From Methyloradius palustris (GTDB taxonomy: Bacteria > Pseudomonadota > Gammaproteobacteria > Burkholderiales > Methylophilaceae): 64,000 bases of DNA. The DNA lies in contig NZ_AP024110.1 of the NCBI RefSeq assembly GCF_019703875.1, positions 2,294,001 to 2,358,000 of the forward strand, given 5' to 3'. Positions 1-9,256 of the stretch are shown piece after piece. The notes beneath the pieces were generated by a model, which did no database searches, was not told the DNA's origin, and was given only the letters and a program-made list of their open reading frames with translations. Numbering within the stretch: position 1 is the first letter of the stretch; each line of letters begins with the position of its first letter. Both the position numbers and the translations under genes were made by a program.

Positions 1-2050
1 TGTATACGACGAGCAAGAGCTTGCAAAAATCAGCCCAGAAATTCGTTTTTTAAAAGAAGTCGATAAAAAAACAGGCTTCCGTACCAAGCAAATGCTGGTG
101 TTTCCTATTTTAGATGCACAAAACAATACTCTGTTAGGTGTCGTACAAGTGATCAACTCACTTACAGGATTGCCTTTCCAAAGTGTTGCCGAAGAAGGCG
201 CAATCGAGTTGGCTAAAACCCTGGCAATTGCCATGACGCAACGTCAGCAGACCACGAACCTAGTAAAAATAAAATATGATCTACTCGTATCGCAAGGCAT
301 TATTTCAAATGGAGAGTTAGAGCTTGCGCAACGCTCAGCCAGAAAAAAAGGACTTGATCTCGAAGACGTGCTCATTGAAGAGTTTGAGGTAAAACCAGCA
401 GACATCAGTAAATCTATCTCTGCGTTCTTTGGCGTTTCTGTTGAACCCTTCAAACACGACCGCATGAAGCCCATGGATTTATTGAAACCGCTCAAGCGAG
501 AGTACGTTGAAGCCAATGGCTGGTTACCGATAGATGATACTAAAGAAGATGGTTTGGTCATTCTGACCGCAGATCCAGAGCGCATCAAAAGCTCGCATAT
601 TGTGAGCAATATATTCCCTAAACATAACAAAATTAGCTACCGCACATGTTTATTGCGTGACTTCAAACTCACTGTAAACCAGTTCTATAGCGCTAGCGGC
701 ATGACCGGCAATATCGGCGATATTTTATCCACAATGGATGAAGATGATGACGCAGGCTATGGCAGTAGCGGCGAGGATATGTCAGCTGCCAGCGATAATG
801 AGTTGGTGCAGTTGGTCAATAAAATCATTATTGATGCTTACAATCAAGGGGCTTCGGATATCCATATTGAGCCCTACCCTGAAAAGGGAAAAACTGAAAT
901 CCGCTTTCGTAAAGACGGCACATTGGTCAATTATATTGAAGTACCGCCAAGCTACCGTAACGCATTGGTAGCACGCATTAAAATCATGTGTGACCTTGAT
1001 ATTTCCGAAAAACGTAGACCGCAAGATGGGAAAATAAAATTCAAACGCTTTGGCCCGCTGGATATAGAGCTGCGCGTCGCAACCATTCCAACGGCAGGCG
1101 GTATTGAAGACATCGTCATGCGCATATTGGCGGCAGGCAAGCCGATACCGTTGGATAAACTTGGCCTTTCGGCACATAACAATGCCAAACTTAAAGAACT
1201 GGTTGCCAAACCTTATGGCCTATTCTTCGTCTGCGGCCCTACAGGCTCTGGCAAAACAACTACACTGCACTCTGCGCTTGGTCATATCAATACGCCAGAA
1301 ACTAAAATCTGGACCGCTGAAGACCCTGTTGAAATTACGCAAAAAGGTCTGCGTCAGGTACAAGTTAACAAAAAAGCTGGGCTGGATTTTGCCATGGTCA
1401 TGAAAGCCTTTTTGCGCGCTGACCCAGATGTAATCATGGTAGGTGAAATGCGCGACAAAGAAACAGTCGCGACGGGCATCGAAGCCTCACTCACAGGCCA
1501 TTTGGTATTTGCCACGCTGCATACCAATAGTGCGCCAGAATCCATTGTTCGCTTGCTGGATATGGGGATGGATCCGTTCAACTTTGCCGACGCGTTGCTC
1601 GGCATTCTGGCTCAGCGGCTTGGTAAACGTCTATGTGAATGCAAAAAACCCTATACACCAGCGGCAGATGAACTCAAAGCCATGCTGACTGAATACTGTG
1701 TTGAGCTACAGAACACGATGAGCTGGAAAAAAGACCCTGAGGGTAGTTTCAAAGCGATTTACCAAACCTGGCAAAAAAACTTTGCTAACGAAAAGGGGCA
1801 ATTCACGTTATATAAAGCAACAGGCTGCGACAAGTGTAGCAATACTGGCTATAAAGGCCGTGTAGGCTTGCATGAGCTGATGGAAGGCACAGATGCAGTG
1901 AAGAAAAATATTCAGGAACATGCCCGGGTTGCTGAAATGTTTGCTACGGCACTGGAAGATGGCATGCGTACCTTGAAACAAGATGGCATTGAGAAAGTGC
2001 TTCAGGGCATTACAGATATGAAACAGGTGAGAGCGGTGTGTATTAAGTAG
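1..2050 (+). CDS. GspE/PilB-family secretion ATPase with GAF domain (5' end outside window)
   Basis: The reading frame is open from base 2, so the start lies upstream; about 682 residues are visible. The first ~85 residues look like the end of a GAF domain. Next comes a MshEN-like segment (LEDVLIEE...ISAFFGV) and then the hexameric ATPase core. The core shows Walker A GPTGSGKTTT near visible residue 411, an Asp-box/Walker B region ending VIMVGEMRD, and a four-cysteine zinc site made of CEC and CDKC. Such ATPases power type II secretion or type IV pilus assembly. No pilin, inner-membrane platform or secretin gene is visible beside it, and a GAF domain is not part of standard PilB or GspE, so this is probably a stand-alone or signal-responsive paralogue. 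It converges on the DUF1289 gene 20 nt away. Confidence 0.9.
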   Translation, partial: VYDEQELAKISPEIRFLKEVDKKTGFRTKQMLVFPILDAQNNTLLGVVQVINSLTGLPFQSVAEEGAIELAKTLAIAMTQRQQTTNLVKIKYDLLVSQGIISNGELELAQRSARKKGLDLEDVLIEEFEVKPADISKSISAFFGVSVEPFKHDRMKPMDLLKPLKREYVEANGWLPIDDTKEDGLVILTADPERIKSSHIVSNIFPKHNKISYRTCLLRDFKLTVNQFYSASGMTGNIGDILSTMDEDDDAGYGSSGEDMSAASDNELVQLVNKIIIDAYNQGASDIHIEPYPEKGKTEIRFRKDGTLVNYIEVPPSYRNALVARIKIMCDLDISEKRRPQDGKIKFKRFGPLDIELRVATIPTAGGIEDIVMRILAAGKPIPLDKLGLSAHNNAKLKELVAKPYGLFFVCGPTGSGKTTTLHSALGHINTPETKIWTAEDPVEITQKGLRQVQVNKKAGLDFAMVMKAFLRADPDVIMVGEMRDKETVATGIEASLTGHLVFATLHTNSAPESIVRLLDMGMDPFNFADALLGILAQRLGKRLCECKKPYTPAADELKAMLTEYCVELQNTMSWKKDPEGSFKAIYQTWQKNFANEKGQFTLYKATGCDKCSNTGYKGRVGLHELMEGTDAVKKNIQEHARVAEMFATALEDGMRTLKQDGIEKVLQGITDMKQVRAVCIK

Positions 2051-2070
2051 TGATAGTTATTGTTGCTACT

Positions 2071-2247
2071 CTAATCAAAGAGTGATTGCTCACGCTCTGA
2101 TAGTTTAGTCATCACATCGCTACGTTGGGCATTCGTCATATCCCACCATTGCGCAATTTCTTCAATATTGCGATAACAGCCTTCGCATAAACCACTGACT
2201 TCATTCATTGCGCAAATGCCAATGCATGGCGATTGTATTTCTTGCAT
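2071..2247 (-). CDS. DUF1289 family small cysteine-rich protein (58 aa)
   Basis: The 58-residue ORF begins MQEIQSPCIGICAMNE and continues with LCEGCYRNIEEIAQWWDM. This is the DUF1289 pattern: SPCIGxC, then GLCxGCxR, then an EIAxW motif. The four conserved cysteines (CxxxC...CxxC) suggest a small metal- or Fe-S-binding fold; the function of the family is unknown. The start ATG at 2247 gives the full family length. The call rests on recognising the motif by eye. Confidence 0.85.
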   Translation of the reverse strand: MQEIQSPCIGICAMNEVSGLCEGCYRNIEEIAQWWDMTNAQRSDVMTKLSEREQSLFD

Positions 2248-2306
2248 TGTTAAATTCTTAATCTGTAGTTATCTGAATAAGCTAGTTAGCCATACCGCTT
2301 TAAATA

Positions 2307-2666
2307 TTAACGTAGACTACCAACATAACGACTAGGAGGTGGAGAACCACCGCCGTCATCATCGTCCGTGGGCTCTTCATATCGAGGTTTTGGCGGAGGC
2401 TCTGGTGCCATTGGTTTAGGGGTTACAGCTACAGGCGCAGCAGCGACTGCTGTAGCAGCTGTGCCACCGCCACCAAACATCAACCCCTCGTACAAATCAG
2501 CATAATGGGTTAAATCCTCTGCGCCCTGCTGCCGCGCTAAACTCAGAATCGCTTTTGCATATTCTTCGTTTTTGCTCATCCACTCAACGTCAATCACCCG
2601 GTTTGCGACGCGTCGCATGGTGACATAAAGATGTGCAGCGACAGCAGTTTTGTCAGAGTCACTCAT
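2307..2666 (-). CDS. Hypothetical protein with Ala/Pro- and Asp-rich tail, downstream of amtB
   Basis: A 119-residue protein I do not recognise. Residues 1-65 look folded and helical (VAAHLYVTMRRVANRVIDVEWM...DLTHYADLYEGLMF). The rest is low complexity: a Gly/Ala patch, a Pro-rich stretch (PKPMAPEPPPKP) and an acidic run (PTDDDDGGG) ending in a basic tip. No signal peptide or membrane segment is seen. The ATG lies 2 nt after the amtB stop, so the two genes are almost certainly co-transcribed and probably translationally coupled. That position is where a PII protein gene (glnK) often sits, but this protein has no PII motif. Confidence 0.75.
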   Translation of the reverse strand: MSDSDKTAVAAHLYVTMRRVANRVIDVEWMSKNEEYAKAILSLARQQGAEDLTHYADLYEGLMFGGGGTAATAVAAAPVAVTPKPMAPEPPPKPRYEEPTDDDDGGGSPPPSRYVGSLR

Positions 2667-2668
2667 TA

Positions 2669-4171
2669 TTAGGCTAGCCTTTCAGCATGTTGCGAAATAT
2701 CAAGACCATCCTGTTCGTCTTCTGGATTAACGCGCAGTCCGATCGTCCAATCAATGATTTTCAGGATGATCAAGCTACCAATACCGCTATACACCAGCGT
2801 GACCAGCACGCCTATAGATTGCGATATCAGGCTACCCTCACAATTACAGATTGATTTGCTGGCAAGTACGCCTGTCAGTAACGCACCAACAATACCGCCT
2901 ACACCGTGGATACCAAACACATCCAAGGCATCATCTGCGCCAAGAATACGTTTAAGCGCAGTTGCACCCCAGTAGCAAAATAAACCAGCAGCTACACCAA
3001 TGATAAGTGCACCTTCAGTATCAACGAAACCTGATGCTGGCGTAATCGCTACCAGGCCAGCAACAGCACCAGAGCATGCACCCAACAAGGTAACGCGTGA
3101 TTTTCTAACCCATTCGATCATCATCCAGGTTAATACTGCCGTTGCGGTAGCGACTTGTGTCACCAGCATTGCCATACCTGCACGACCATCAGAAGCTACT
3201 GCAGAACCTGCATTGAACCCGAACCAGCCCACCCACAGCAATGAAGCGCCGATCAGGGTGTATACCAAGTTATATGGAGGGAACGGTTCTTTACCATAAC
3301 CGCGACGTGGGCCCAATACGTAAGCGCACATCAGGCCAGCAATACCTGCGTTGATGTGAACGACTGTACCACCTGCGAAATCAAGCACACCTTGGCTGGC
3401 AAGCAAACCTGCTGGCTCCCATACCCAATGTGCGATTGGTGCGTAAATCAGGATAGTCCAGAATGACATAAAGATCACCATGGCAGAGAATTTGATACGT
3501 TCAGCGAATGCGCCTGTAATCAACGCTGGCGTAATAATCGCAAAGGTCATCTGGAACATGACAAACACTGATTCTGGAATCGTTGGAGCAATATGGCTAA
3601 CAGTCAGTTGGCTAGTCTCTTTCACGTAAGCAAGACCATGTAACAACAAACGGTCCAGGCTACCGATATACAAATTGTTAGGCGTAAATGCAAGGCTGTA
3701 ACCAATCACCACCCATAGCACGGTAACAATGCAGCACACAGCAAAACTCTGTAAAACGGTAGAAAGTACGTTTCTCTTGCGTACCATACCGCCATAAAAT
3801 AACGCTAGACCAGGAATCGTCATCAGCAACACTAAGGCTGTAGAAGACAACATCCATGCAGTATCACCAGCACTGATTTTGTCAGTGCCTACCATTGAAG
3901 GCTCAGTGGTAGAAGCTTCACCAGAAGCAGGTGCTTCGGCGACTGCTGGCGCAGGAGTAGGTGCTGCTGTTTCAGCCGCCACTGGGGCAGGGGCTTCAGT
4001 TTCGGCAGGTGGCGTTGCGGTTGCGTCGGGGGCTGCATCAGCGGCTGGTGCCGCAGTCTGCTCTTTAGCGGCTGGGGGTGGCGTATCTGCAATTGCATAT
4101 CCCGATGTCAATACCAGCCCATTCAAGATTAGCGCGAATGAAATCCACTTTTTAAACCCATTTACATTCAT
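2669..4171 (-). CDS. amtB: Ammonium transporter (Amt family)
   Basis: A 500-residue Amt/Mep/Rh channel moving ammonium across the inner membrane. The N-terminus is a signal peptide (about 1-28, ending AIA-D). A ~70-residue Ala/Pro/Thr/Glu-rich linker follows, and the 11-helix core starts near residue 103 (DTAWMLSSTALVLLMTIPGLALFYGG). Family motifs are clear: FAGGTVVHINAG, LLWVGWFGFNAGSA and DVFGIHGVGGIVGALLTG, with the pore histidines in HIN and GIHG. E. coli AmtB has about 428 residues, so the linker is the main difference. The gene leads a two-gene unit with the 119-aa ORF. The 193-bp upstream region shows no convincing sigma-54 site. Confidence 0.96.
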   Translation of the reverse strand: MNVNGFKKWISFALILNGLVLTSGYAIADTPPPAAKEQTAAPAADAAPDATATPPAETEAPAPVAAETAAPTPAPAVAEAPASGEASTTEPSMVGTDKISAGDTAWMLSSTALVLLMTIPGLALFYGGMVRKRNVLSTVLQSFAVCCIVTVLWVVIGYSLAFTPNNLYIGSLDRLLLHGLAYVKETSQLTVSHIAPTIPESVFVMFQMTFAIITPALITGAFAERIKFSAMVIFMSFWTILIYAPIAHWVWEPAGLLASQGVLDFAGGTVVHINAGIAGLMCAYVLGPRRGYGKEPFPPYNLVYTLIGASLLWVGWFGFNAGSAVASDGRAGMAMLVTQVATATAVLTWMMIEWVRKSRVTLLGACSGAVAGLVAITPASGFVDTEGALIIGVAAGLFCYWGATALKRILGADDALDVFGIHGVGGIVGALLTGVLASKSICNCEGSLISQSIGVLVTLVYSGIGSLIILKIIDWTIGLRVNPEDEQDGLDISQHAERLA

Positions 4172-4364
4172 AAATTACCCCGTATGTTTCAATTATTTTA
4201 GTTTAAGCAGAAACTGATTTTTTCTACTTAGCTTGATACATGCAGCCAAACTTTAACAGTAACATCACCTGATTATTATTGTAACTTCGCAAGTGCAACC
4301 TTCAATTAATTTAGCTTATCAGTTTAGTTAACTAGCAAGTCACATACCAACCATCATTGCTTAA

Positions 4365-5144
4365 CTATTTCACGAACAATTTTGGCGCGTAGTCACTGGC
4401 ATACGATGATTTAGCCGCTGTCGCTAGCGCTTGCTCAATCGCAAGCGCACTTGCAGGCTTGCCAATATTATCATCCAGCCAAGCTTTCAAATGGCCAAAC
4501 ATCGTCTTCAATTGTCCTGCGCGATATGACCTGGTTTGCACTGTGCTTCCTGTATCAACCAAGTTGATTAGTTGTTGTTGCTGCGCTTCTGACCAAGGCA
4601 AATGGCTGACAACTTCTCGAATAAAGTCACGACATTCAAGACCAGTCGTTGCGCTCTGCTTATCTACATGCTCCAGCACTGCCAGTAGCAATACTTGAAA
4701 CGTCTGGAATTCAGGCGTAATAGTGGCGGTGTCGCCATAGTTCGCTGCAGGTGTGACAGGCGCAGCAGCCACAGGAGCGGGCTTACTCAATGATTCTAAT
4801 ATTTCGCTGGCTTCCGATTGAGCGGTGATTGGCGTAGCTGTTGGTGCCGATTCAGGTAATGGGGTCAAGTCACCCGACTTTGCAATGAGCGCACGATTAA
4901 TAGCCTGGCTCAACTCACGTTGCGCTTCTATTTTCCCAAACTGCGTACATACATCTCTGACATACACATTTAAACCACTAAAGACTGATTTGGATTGACT
5001 GGCGTTCTCATCCCAAATCGCAAGCGCAGCAAATGCTTCGGCTTCCGTCAGCACACTACAGAGGCCATGATAAACGGCTCTACGCTGGCGTAATGTTTCT
5101 GGGTTTACCTCTTTAGTTTGCATGGATGTGACTAACTCGCTCAA
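4365..5144 (-). CDS. Hypothetical protein, two helical regions joined by Ala/Pro linker
   Basis: A 259-residue protein of unknown function. Residues 1-85 are predicted helical and charged. Residues ~95-135 form an Ala/Pro/Thr/Ser-rich linker (KPAPVAAAPVTPAA). Residues ~140-255 form a second helical domain containing CRDFIREVVSHLPWSE and the end YASDYAPKLFVK. No signal peptide, membrane helix or catalytic motif is visible, so a cytoplasmic scaffold or adaptor is conceivable but unsupported. It is followed by amtB, 193 bp downstream on the same strand. Length, frame and composition make it a real gene. Confidence 0.7.
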   Translation of the reverse strand: MSELVTSMQTKEVNPETLRQRRAVYHGLCSVLTEAEAFAALAIWDENASQSKSVFSGLNVYVRDVCTQFGKIEAQRELSQAINRALIAKSGDLTPLPESAPTATPITAQSEASEILESLSKPAPVAAAPVTPAANYGDTATITPEFQTFQVLLLAVLEHVDKQSATTGLECRDFIREVVSHLPWSEAQQQQLINLVDTGSTVQTRSYRAGQLKTMFGHLKAWLDDNIGKPASALAIEQALATAAKSSYASDYAPKLFVK

Positions 5145-5342
5145 TATAATAAATTCTGGATATTCAATTTATGCTTGCTCTATAAAAGAGCGATAGCTCA
5201 TATCTGGTGCACTTAACGCCGACCAATACAAAGCCTAGCAAAGTTAAAGGCTATTAAACCACCAAAAATCTTAGCTAGCAGAACTTGTTTACACTCGTAT
5301 GACGCATACGCAAAACATGTGCCAAAAAATTTTCTGCCCATG

Positions 5343-5381
5343 AAAAAAGCCTAGATCGCTTACGCGATTAGGCCTTTTTTG
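5343..5381 (-). terminator. Intrinsic terminator downstream of secA
   Basis: An inverted repeat pairs AAAAAAGCCTA-ATCGC with GCGAT-TAGGCCTTTTTT around a TTAC loop, with one unpaired base in the left arm. On the minus strand the stem is followed by a run of six T, about 65 nt after the secA stop. The plus strand also ends in TTTTTT, so it may work in both directions. The rest of 5145-5444 shows no gene. Confidence 0.8.
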
Positions 5382-5444
5382 CATATACGTCTTTTTACTT
5401 AGATTTAGCTTTGAGCCTCAAAACTCAGGACCCAACATAAAAAT

Positions 5445-8171
5445 TTAAGATAAAGCCCCGTGACATTGTTTATATTTTTTACCAGAACCACATGGGCAAG
5501 GGTCATTGCGCCCTACTTTAGGTGTTTCACGAGTCACTGGCTGTGCAGAAATATCTGGCATTGCTGACTCATCAATTTCCGCCTGAGCAGCCTCTTCATA
5601 GCCAGCATGCTGGTATTGCACATTCTCCAGCTCTACTGGTTTTTCAACAGCCTCAACATCCGCTTCATTGTTCACTTGTACCAGCATGGTGACCTGTGTC
5701 ACTTCACTTTTCACTGTGTTGAGCAAGGTAGCAAACAGCTCAAAGGCTTCGCGCTTGTATTCTTGTTTTGGGTTCTTTTGCGCATATGACCTCAGATGAA
5801 TACCTTGTCGCAAATGATCCAGCGCAGCCAAATGCTCACGCCAATGATTATCAATAGCTTGCAGCATCACAGCACGCTCAAACTGACGCATGACATTTGC
5901 ACCAGCACGCAGTTCTTTGGCCTGATAAGCTTCTTCCGCCGCTGATTGCACATGCTCACGCAAGGTTTCTTCGTGCAAATCTGGGTTGTCGTCCAGCATT
6001 TTCTGCAATTGCAGTACCAAACCAAACTCTGATTGCAGTGCCCGCTCTAATGCAGGTACGTCCCACTGCTCTTCAACACTACCAGGCGGAATATACGTTG
6101 AAATCACGTCATTAATGACATCGCTACGCATGGCCGTAATCGTTTCGCCAACATCTACAGCTTCAAGCAACTCATTGCGCTGCTGATAAATCACTTTACG
6201 CTGATCATTCGACACATCATCGTATTCTAATAACTGTTTGCGGATATCAAAGTTGCGGCCTTCAACCTTGCGCTGCGCATTTTCAATCGCACGTGTGACC
6301 CAAGGATGCTCAATCGCCTCACCCTCTGGCATTTTTAGGCGTTCCATAATGGCTGAAACACGGTCAGAAGCAAAAATACGCAGAAGCTGATCTTCCAACG
6401 AGAGATAAAAACGACTAGAACCAGGGTCGCCCTGACGGCCTGAACGGCCACGCAGTTGGTTATCTACACGACGGGATTCATGGCGTTCAGTACCGATGAT
6501 ATGCAAGCCGCCTGAAGCCAAGACTGCGTCATGTCGATGTTGCCACTCTGATTTAATGGTTGCGATCTGCGCTTCTTTTTCAGCATCAGACAAAGCATCG
6601 TTCGCACGTACCAGCGCGATATCAGGCTCAGGATTACCGCCCAGCACAATATCAGTACCACGGCCTGCCATATTGGTAGCAATCGTAATCATGCTAGGAC
6701 GGCCAGCCTGCACGATGATATGCGCTTCGCGCTCATGCTGTTTAGCGTTAAGAACTTGATGCTCCAGACCAGCTTTGGTCAACAGCGCCGCAATCAATTC
6801 TGAGTTTTCAATTGAAGTGGTACCAACTAACACTGGCTGACCACGTTTCTGGCAATCTTTAATATCCTCAATCACCGCTTGATATTTTTCTTGCGCGGTA
6901 CGATAAACCTTGTCCATCTGGTCTTTGCGCTGCATGCCTCGATGGGTAGGAACAACAACTGTTTCGAGGTTATAAATCTGGTTGAATTCGTAAGCTTCCG
7001 TATCGGCTGTACCTGTCATGCCCGACAATTTTTCGTACATACGGAAGTAATTCTGGAAGGTAATAGAGGCGAGGGTCTGGTTTTCTTTTTGAATCGCTAC
7101 ACCTTCTTTTGCTTCTACAGCCTGATGCAAACCATCTGACCAGCGGCGACCAGTCATCATACGGCCAGTGAATTCATCCACAATCACAATTTCGCCATCA
7201 CGCACTACATAGTTCTGGTCACGATGGAATAATGAACGAGCACGCAGCGAAGCATAAAGGTGATGAATCAGCGTAATGCTGGCAGCATCGTACAAGCTTG
7301 CGCCTTCAACCAGCAGCCCCGCATCGGCCAACAATTGTTCGGCATGTTCATGACCAGCTTCTGAAAGGATTACTTGCTGGGCTTTTTCATCTACCCAGAA
7401 ATCGCCTTCGCCTTCTTCTTCTTTTTGTGCCACTAGTTTGGCTGCAACCACGTTAATCTGCGTGTACAAATCAATGCTGTCATCGGCTTGCCCTGAAATA
7501 ATCAGCGGCGTACGGGCTTCATCGATCAAGATTGAGTCAACTTCATCAATCAGGGCGTAGTTCAAACTGCGCTGAACACGCTCTTCTGCGGTATAGACCA
7601 TGTTGTCGCGCAGATAATCAAAACCAAATTCGTTATTAGTACCGTAAGTAATATCAGCCGCATACGCTTGCTGTTTTTGGTCATGCTGCATCTGTGAAAG
7701 ATTGATGCCGACAGTTAGACCAAGAAAGTTATAAAGACGCGCCATCCACTCAGCATCACGCTTTGCCAAGTAATCATTAACCGTGACCACATGCACGCCT
7801 TTACCTGAGATCGCATTCAAATAGGCAGGCAGCGTTGCGACCAAGGTTTTACCTTCACCCGTACGCATTTCAGAAATCTTGCCCGCATGCAATACCATGC
7901 CGCCAATCAACTGCACGTCAAAATGGCGCATTTCCAATATACGGCGACTGCCCTCGCGTACAACAGCAAAAGCCTCAGATAACAGCTGATCTAATGTTTC
8001 GCCCGCCAGATAGCGTTGCTTGAATTCTTCAGTTTTAGCACGTAACTGCTCATCGCTGAGCGCTTGCATCGCGGGCTCAAGATCGTTAATGGCTTGTACG
8101 TTTTGTGCGTATTGTTTGACCAGTCTATCGTTACGACTGCCGAATAGTTTTTTGAAGAACGTGAATAACAT
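5445..8171 (-). CDS. secA: Protein translocase ATPase SecA
   Basis: A 908-residue motor that drives unfolded preproteins through SecYEG. The N-terminal ATPase half carries Walker A in MRTGEGKTLVATLPAYL (about residues 102-118) and DEVDSILIDEART. The second nucleotide-binding domain has NMAGRGTDIVLGG and QLRGRSGRQGDPGSSRFYLSLED. The C-terminus ends with the zinc/SecB-binding motif CPCGSGKKYKQCHG. Length matches other proteobacterial SecA proteins (about 900). It lies downstream of an M23 peptidase gene, 125 nt away. The start region has a 7-bp hairpin and only a weak Shine-Dalgarno, described separately. Confidence 0.98.
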   Translation of the reverse strand: MLFTFFKKLFGSRNDRLVKQYAQNVQAINDLEPAMQALSDEQLRAKTEEFKQRYLAGETLDQLLSEAFAVVREGSRRILEMRHFDVQLIGGMVLHAGKISEMRTGEGKTLVATLPAYLNAISGKGVHVVTVNDYLAKRDAEWMARLYNFLGLTVGINLSQMQHDQKQQAYAADITYGTNNEFGFDYLRDNMVYTAEERVQRSLNYALIDEVDSILIDEARTPLIISGQADDSIDLYTQINVVAAKLVAQKEEEGEGDFWVDEKAQQVILSEAGHEHAEQLLADAGLLVEGASLYDAASITLIHHLYASLRARSLFHRDQNYVVRDGEIVIVDEFTGRMMTGRRWSDGLHQAVEAKEGVAIQKENQTLASITFQNYFRMYEKLSGMTGTADTEAYEFNQIYNLETVVVPTHRGMQRKDQMDKVYRTAQEKYQAVIEDIKDCQKRGQPVLVGTTSIENSELIAALLTKAGLEHQVLNAKQHEREAHIIVQAGRPSMITIATNMAGRGTDIVLGGNPEPDIALVRANDALSDAEKEAQIATIKSEWQHRHDAVLASGGLHIIGTERHESRRVDNQLRGRSGRQGDPGSSRFYLSLEDQLLRIFASDRVSAIMERLKMPEGEAIEHPWVTRAIENAQRKVEGRNFDIRKQLLEYDDVSNDQRKVIYQQRNELLEAVDVGETITAMRSDVINDVISTYIPPGSVEEQWDVPALERALQSEFGLVLQLQKMLDDNPDLHEETLREHVQSAAEEAYQAKELRAGANVMRQFERAVMLQAIDNHWREHLAALDHLRQGIHLRSYAQKNPKQEYKREAFELFATLLNTVKSEVTQVTMLVQVNNEADVEAVEKPVELENVQYQHAGYEEAAQAEIDESAMPDISAQPVTRETPKVGRNDPCPCGSGKKYKQCHGALS

Positions 8172-8185
8172 GAAAGAACACCGAC

Positions 8186-8204
8186 TTTCCGCGCAATGCG
8201 GAAA
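8186..8204 (-). promoter_or_regulatory. Hairpin in the secA leader
   Basis: TTTCCGC and GCGGAAA form a perfect 7-bp inverted repeat around a 5-nt loop. It ends 14 nt before the secA ATG, and the region between holds only a weak ribosome-binding site (GGTG). The hairpin would form next to or within the ribosome footprint. A role in translational control is an inference. Confidence 0.45.
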
Positions 8205-8295
8205 CCTCTAGGTTAACTTGGAAAAATGTAGGGAATATGACTTGTTTTGCAATACTCTAATTTGATATTTATGCTCTATTAATCTAACGCTTACC

Positions 8296-9228
8296 TTATT
8301 TGGGGGTCATTGCCGCCTGATTCAAGGTCAAGTAACTACGCGGGTCTAAAGGCGCGCCATTCAACCTTACTTCAAAATGCAAATGAGGCCCTGTAGAACG
8401 GCCTGTATTGCCCACTTGCGCAATCATTTGCCCCTTCTCTACGCGGTCTCCAGCTTTTACCAACATCATTGAAGTATGGGCATAACGTGTTTCAAGGCCT
8501 GAACCATGATCAATCTTGATTATTTTACCATAATCAGGCGTTTGCTCGGCGCTTGTAACAATGCCGCCAGCAGCAGCATAGATGGGCGTACCAACTTCCG
8601 CCGTAAAGTCCAAACCTTCGTGAAAGGCCATCTTCCCGGTGAATGGATCAACGCGCCAACCATAGCTGGATGAGTTATACGCGCTATTGACTGGCATGGT
8701 GTTGGGGATGGCATTTTTCTGCATACTTTGCTGTACCAGCAAGGTTTCAAGCATGCTCAAGCGATCACTTTTATGCTCGACCTCCAACATCAGTTCATTT
8801 ATTTTTTCATTCAATTGCTGCTCGGTTAGCCCATACTCTTTGACTTGCGGACCACCTTGGCCTGGTGGCAGCAATTTGCGACTTGGGTCTGCCATGCCTG
8901 AATCCTTGCGCTCAGCATCTTTATCCTTGATGCCTGCCATCGTTGATAAACGGTCACTTTGCGCATCCAAACGCATCACGCGCGCCTGTATTTCGCCGAG
9001 TTGGATAGCCAAGGCATCAATATGCTCTTGCGAATTAAGTAATGGGATATGCAGTGCGGATGGGATGAGTGATTTAACTCCTTGGTGCTGGGAGTTTGAT
9101 TGTGGCAAAATCAGTAATACGGTAAAAACAATCACTAGTGCCAGTAGGAATGCCAAGGCTGCAATCAATTGCGGCAGCGTAAATACTCTGGGCTTGGCCA
9201 TACTGTTAGATACAAAAATAATATTCAA
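8296..9228 (-). CDS. M23 family metallopeptidase, membrane-anchored murein hydrolase
   Basis: A protein of about 310 residues with one N-terminal membrane helix (QLIAALAFLLALVIVFTVLLIL), a coiled-coil-like middle (residues ~65-175) and a C-terminal LytM/M23 domain. The domain has the zinc ligands in HEGLDFTAEVG and HLHFEV. Such proteins cut peptidoglycan cross-links or activate amidases in the periplasm. I chose the TTG at 9228 because AAGGGG lies 6 nt upstream and the resulting start (M-NIIFVSN) resembles the N-terminus I recall for betaproteobacterial relatives. The ATG at 9201 has no visible ribosome-binding site but is possible. The gene precedes secA and diverges from dciA. Confidence 0.9.
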   Translation of the reverse strand: MNIIFVSNSMAKPRVFTLPQLIAALAFLLALVIVFTVLLILPQSNSQHQGVKSLIPSALHIPLLNSQEHIDALAIQLGEIQARVMRLDAQSDRLSTMAGIKDKDAERKDSGMADPSRKLLPPGQGGPQVKEYGLTEQQLNEKINELMLEVEHKSDRLSMLETLLVQQSMQKNAIPNTMPVNSAYNSSSYGWRVDPFTGKMAFHEGLDFTAEVGTPIYAAAGGIVTSAEQTPDYGKIIKIDHGSGLETRYAHTSMMLVKAGDRVEKGQMIAQVGNTGRSTGPHLHFEVRLNGAPLDPRSYLTLNQAAMTPK

Positions 9229-9256
9229 GCAATTCCCCTTGTTGGAGGTTTTAAGC

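Noticed and set aside
4172..4364. TTGGC...GC resembling a sigma-54 promoter before amtB
   Set aside because: The spacing and the -12 element do not match the TGGC-N-TTGC consensus.
8687..9256. Upstream part of the open frame containing dciA
   Set aside because: It is antisense to the M23 peptidase; the DUF721 domain and ribosome-binding site place the real start at GTG 9257.
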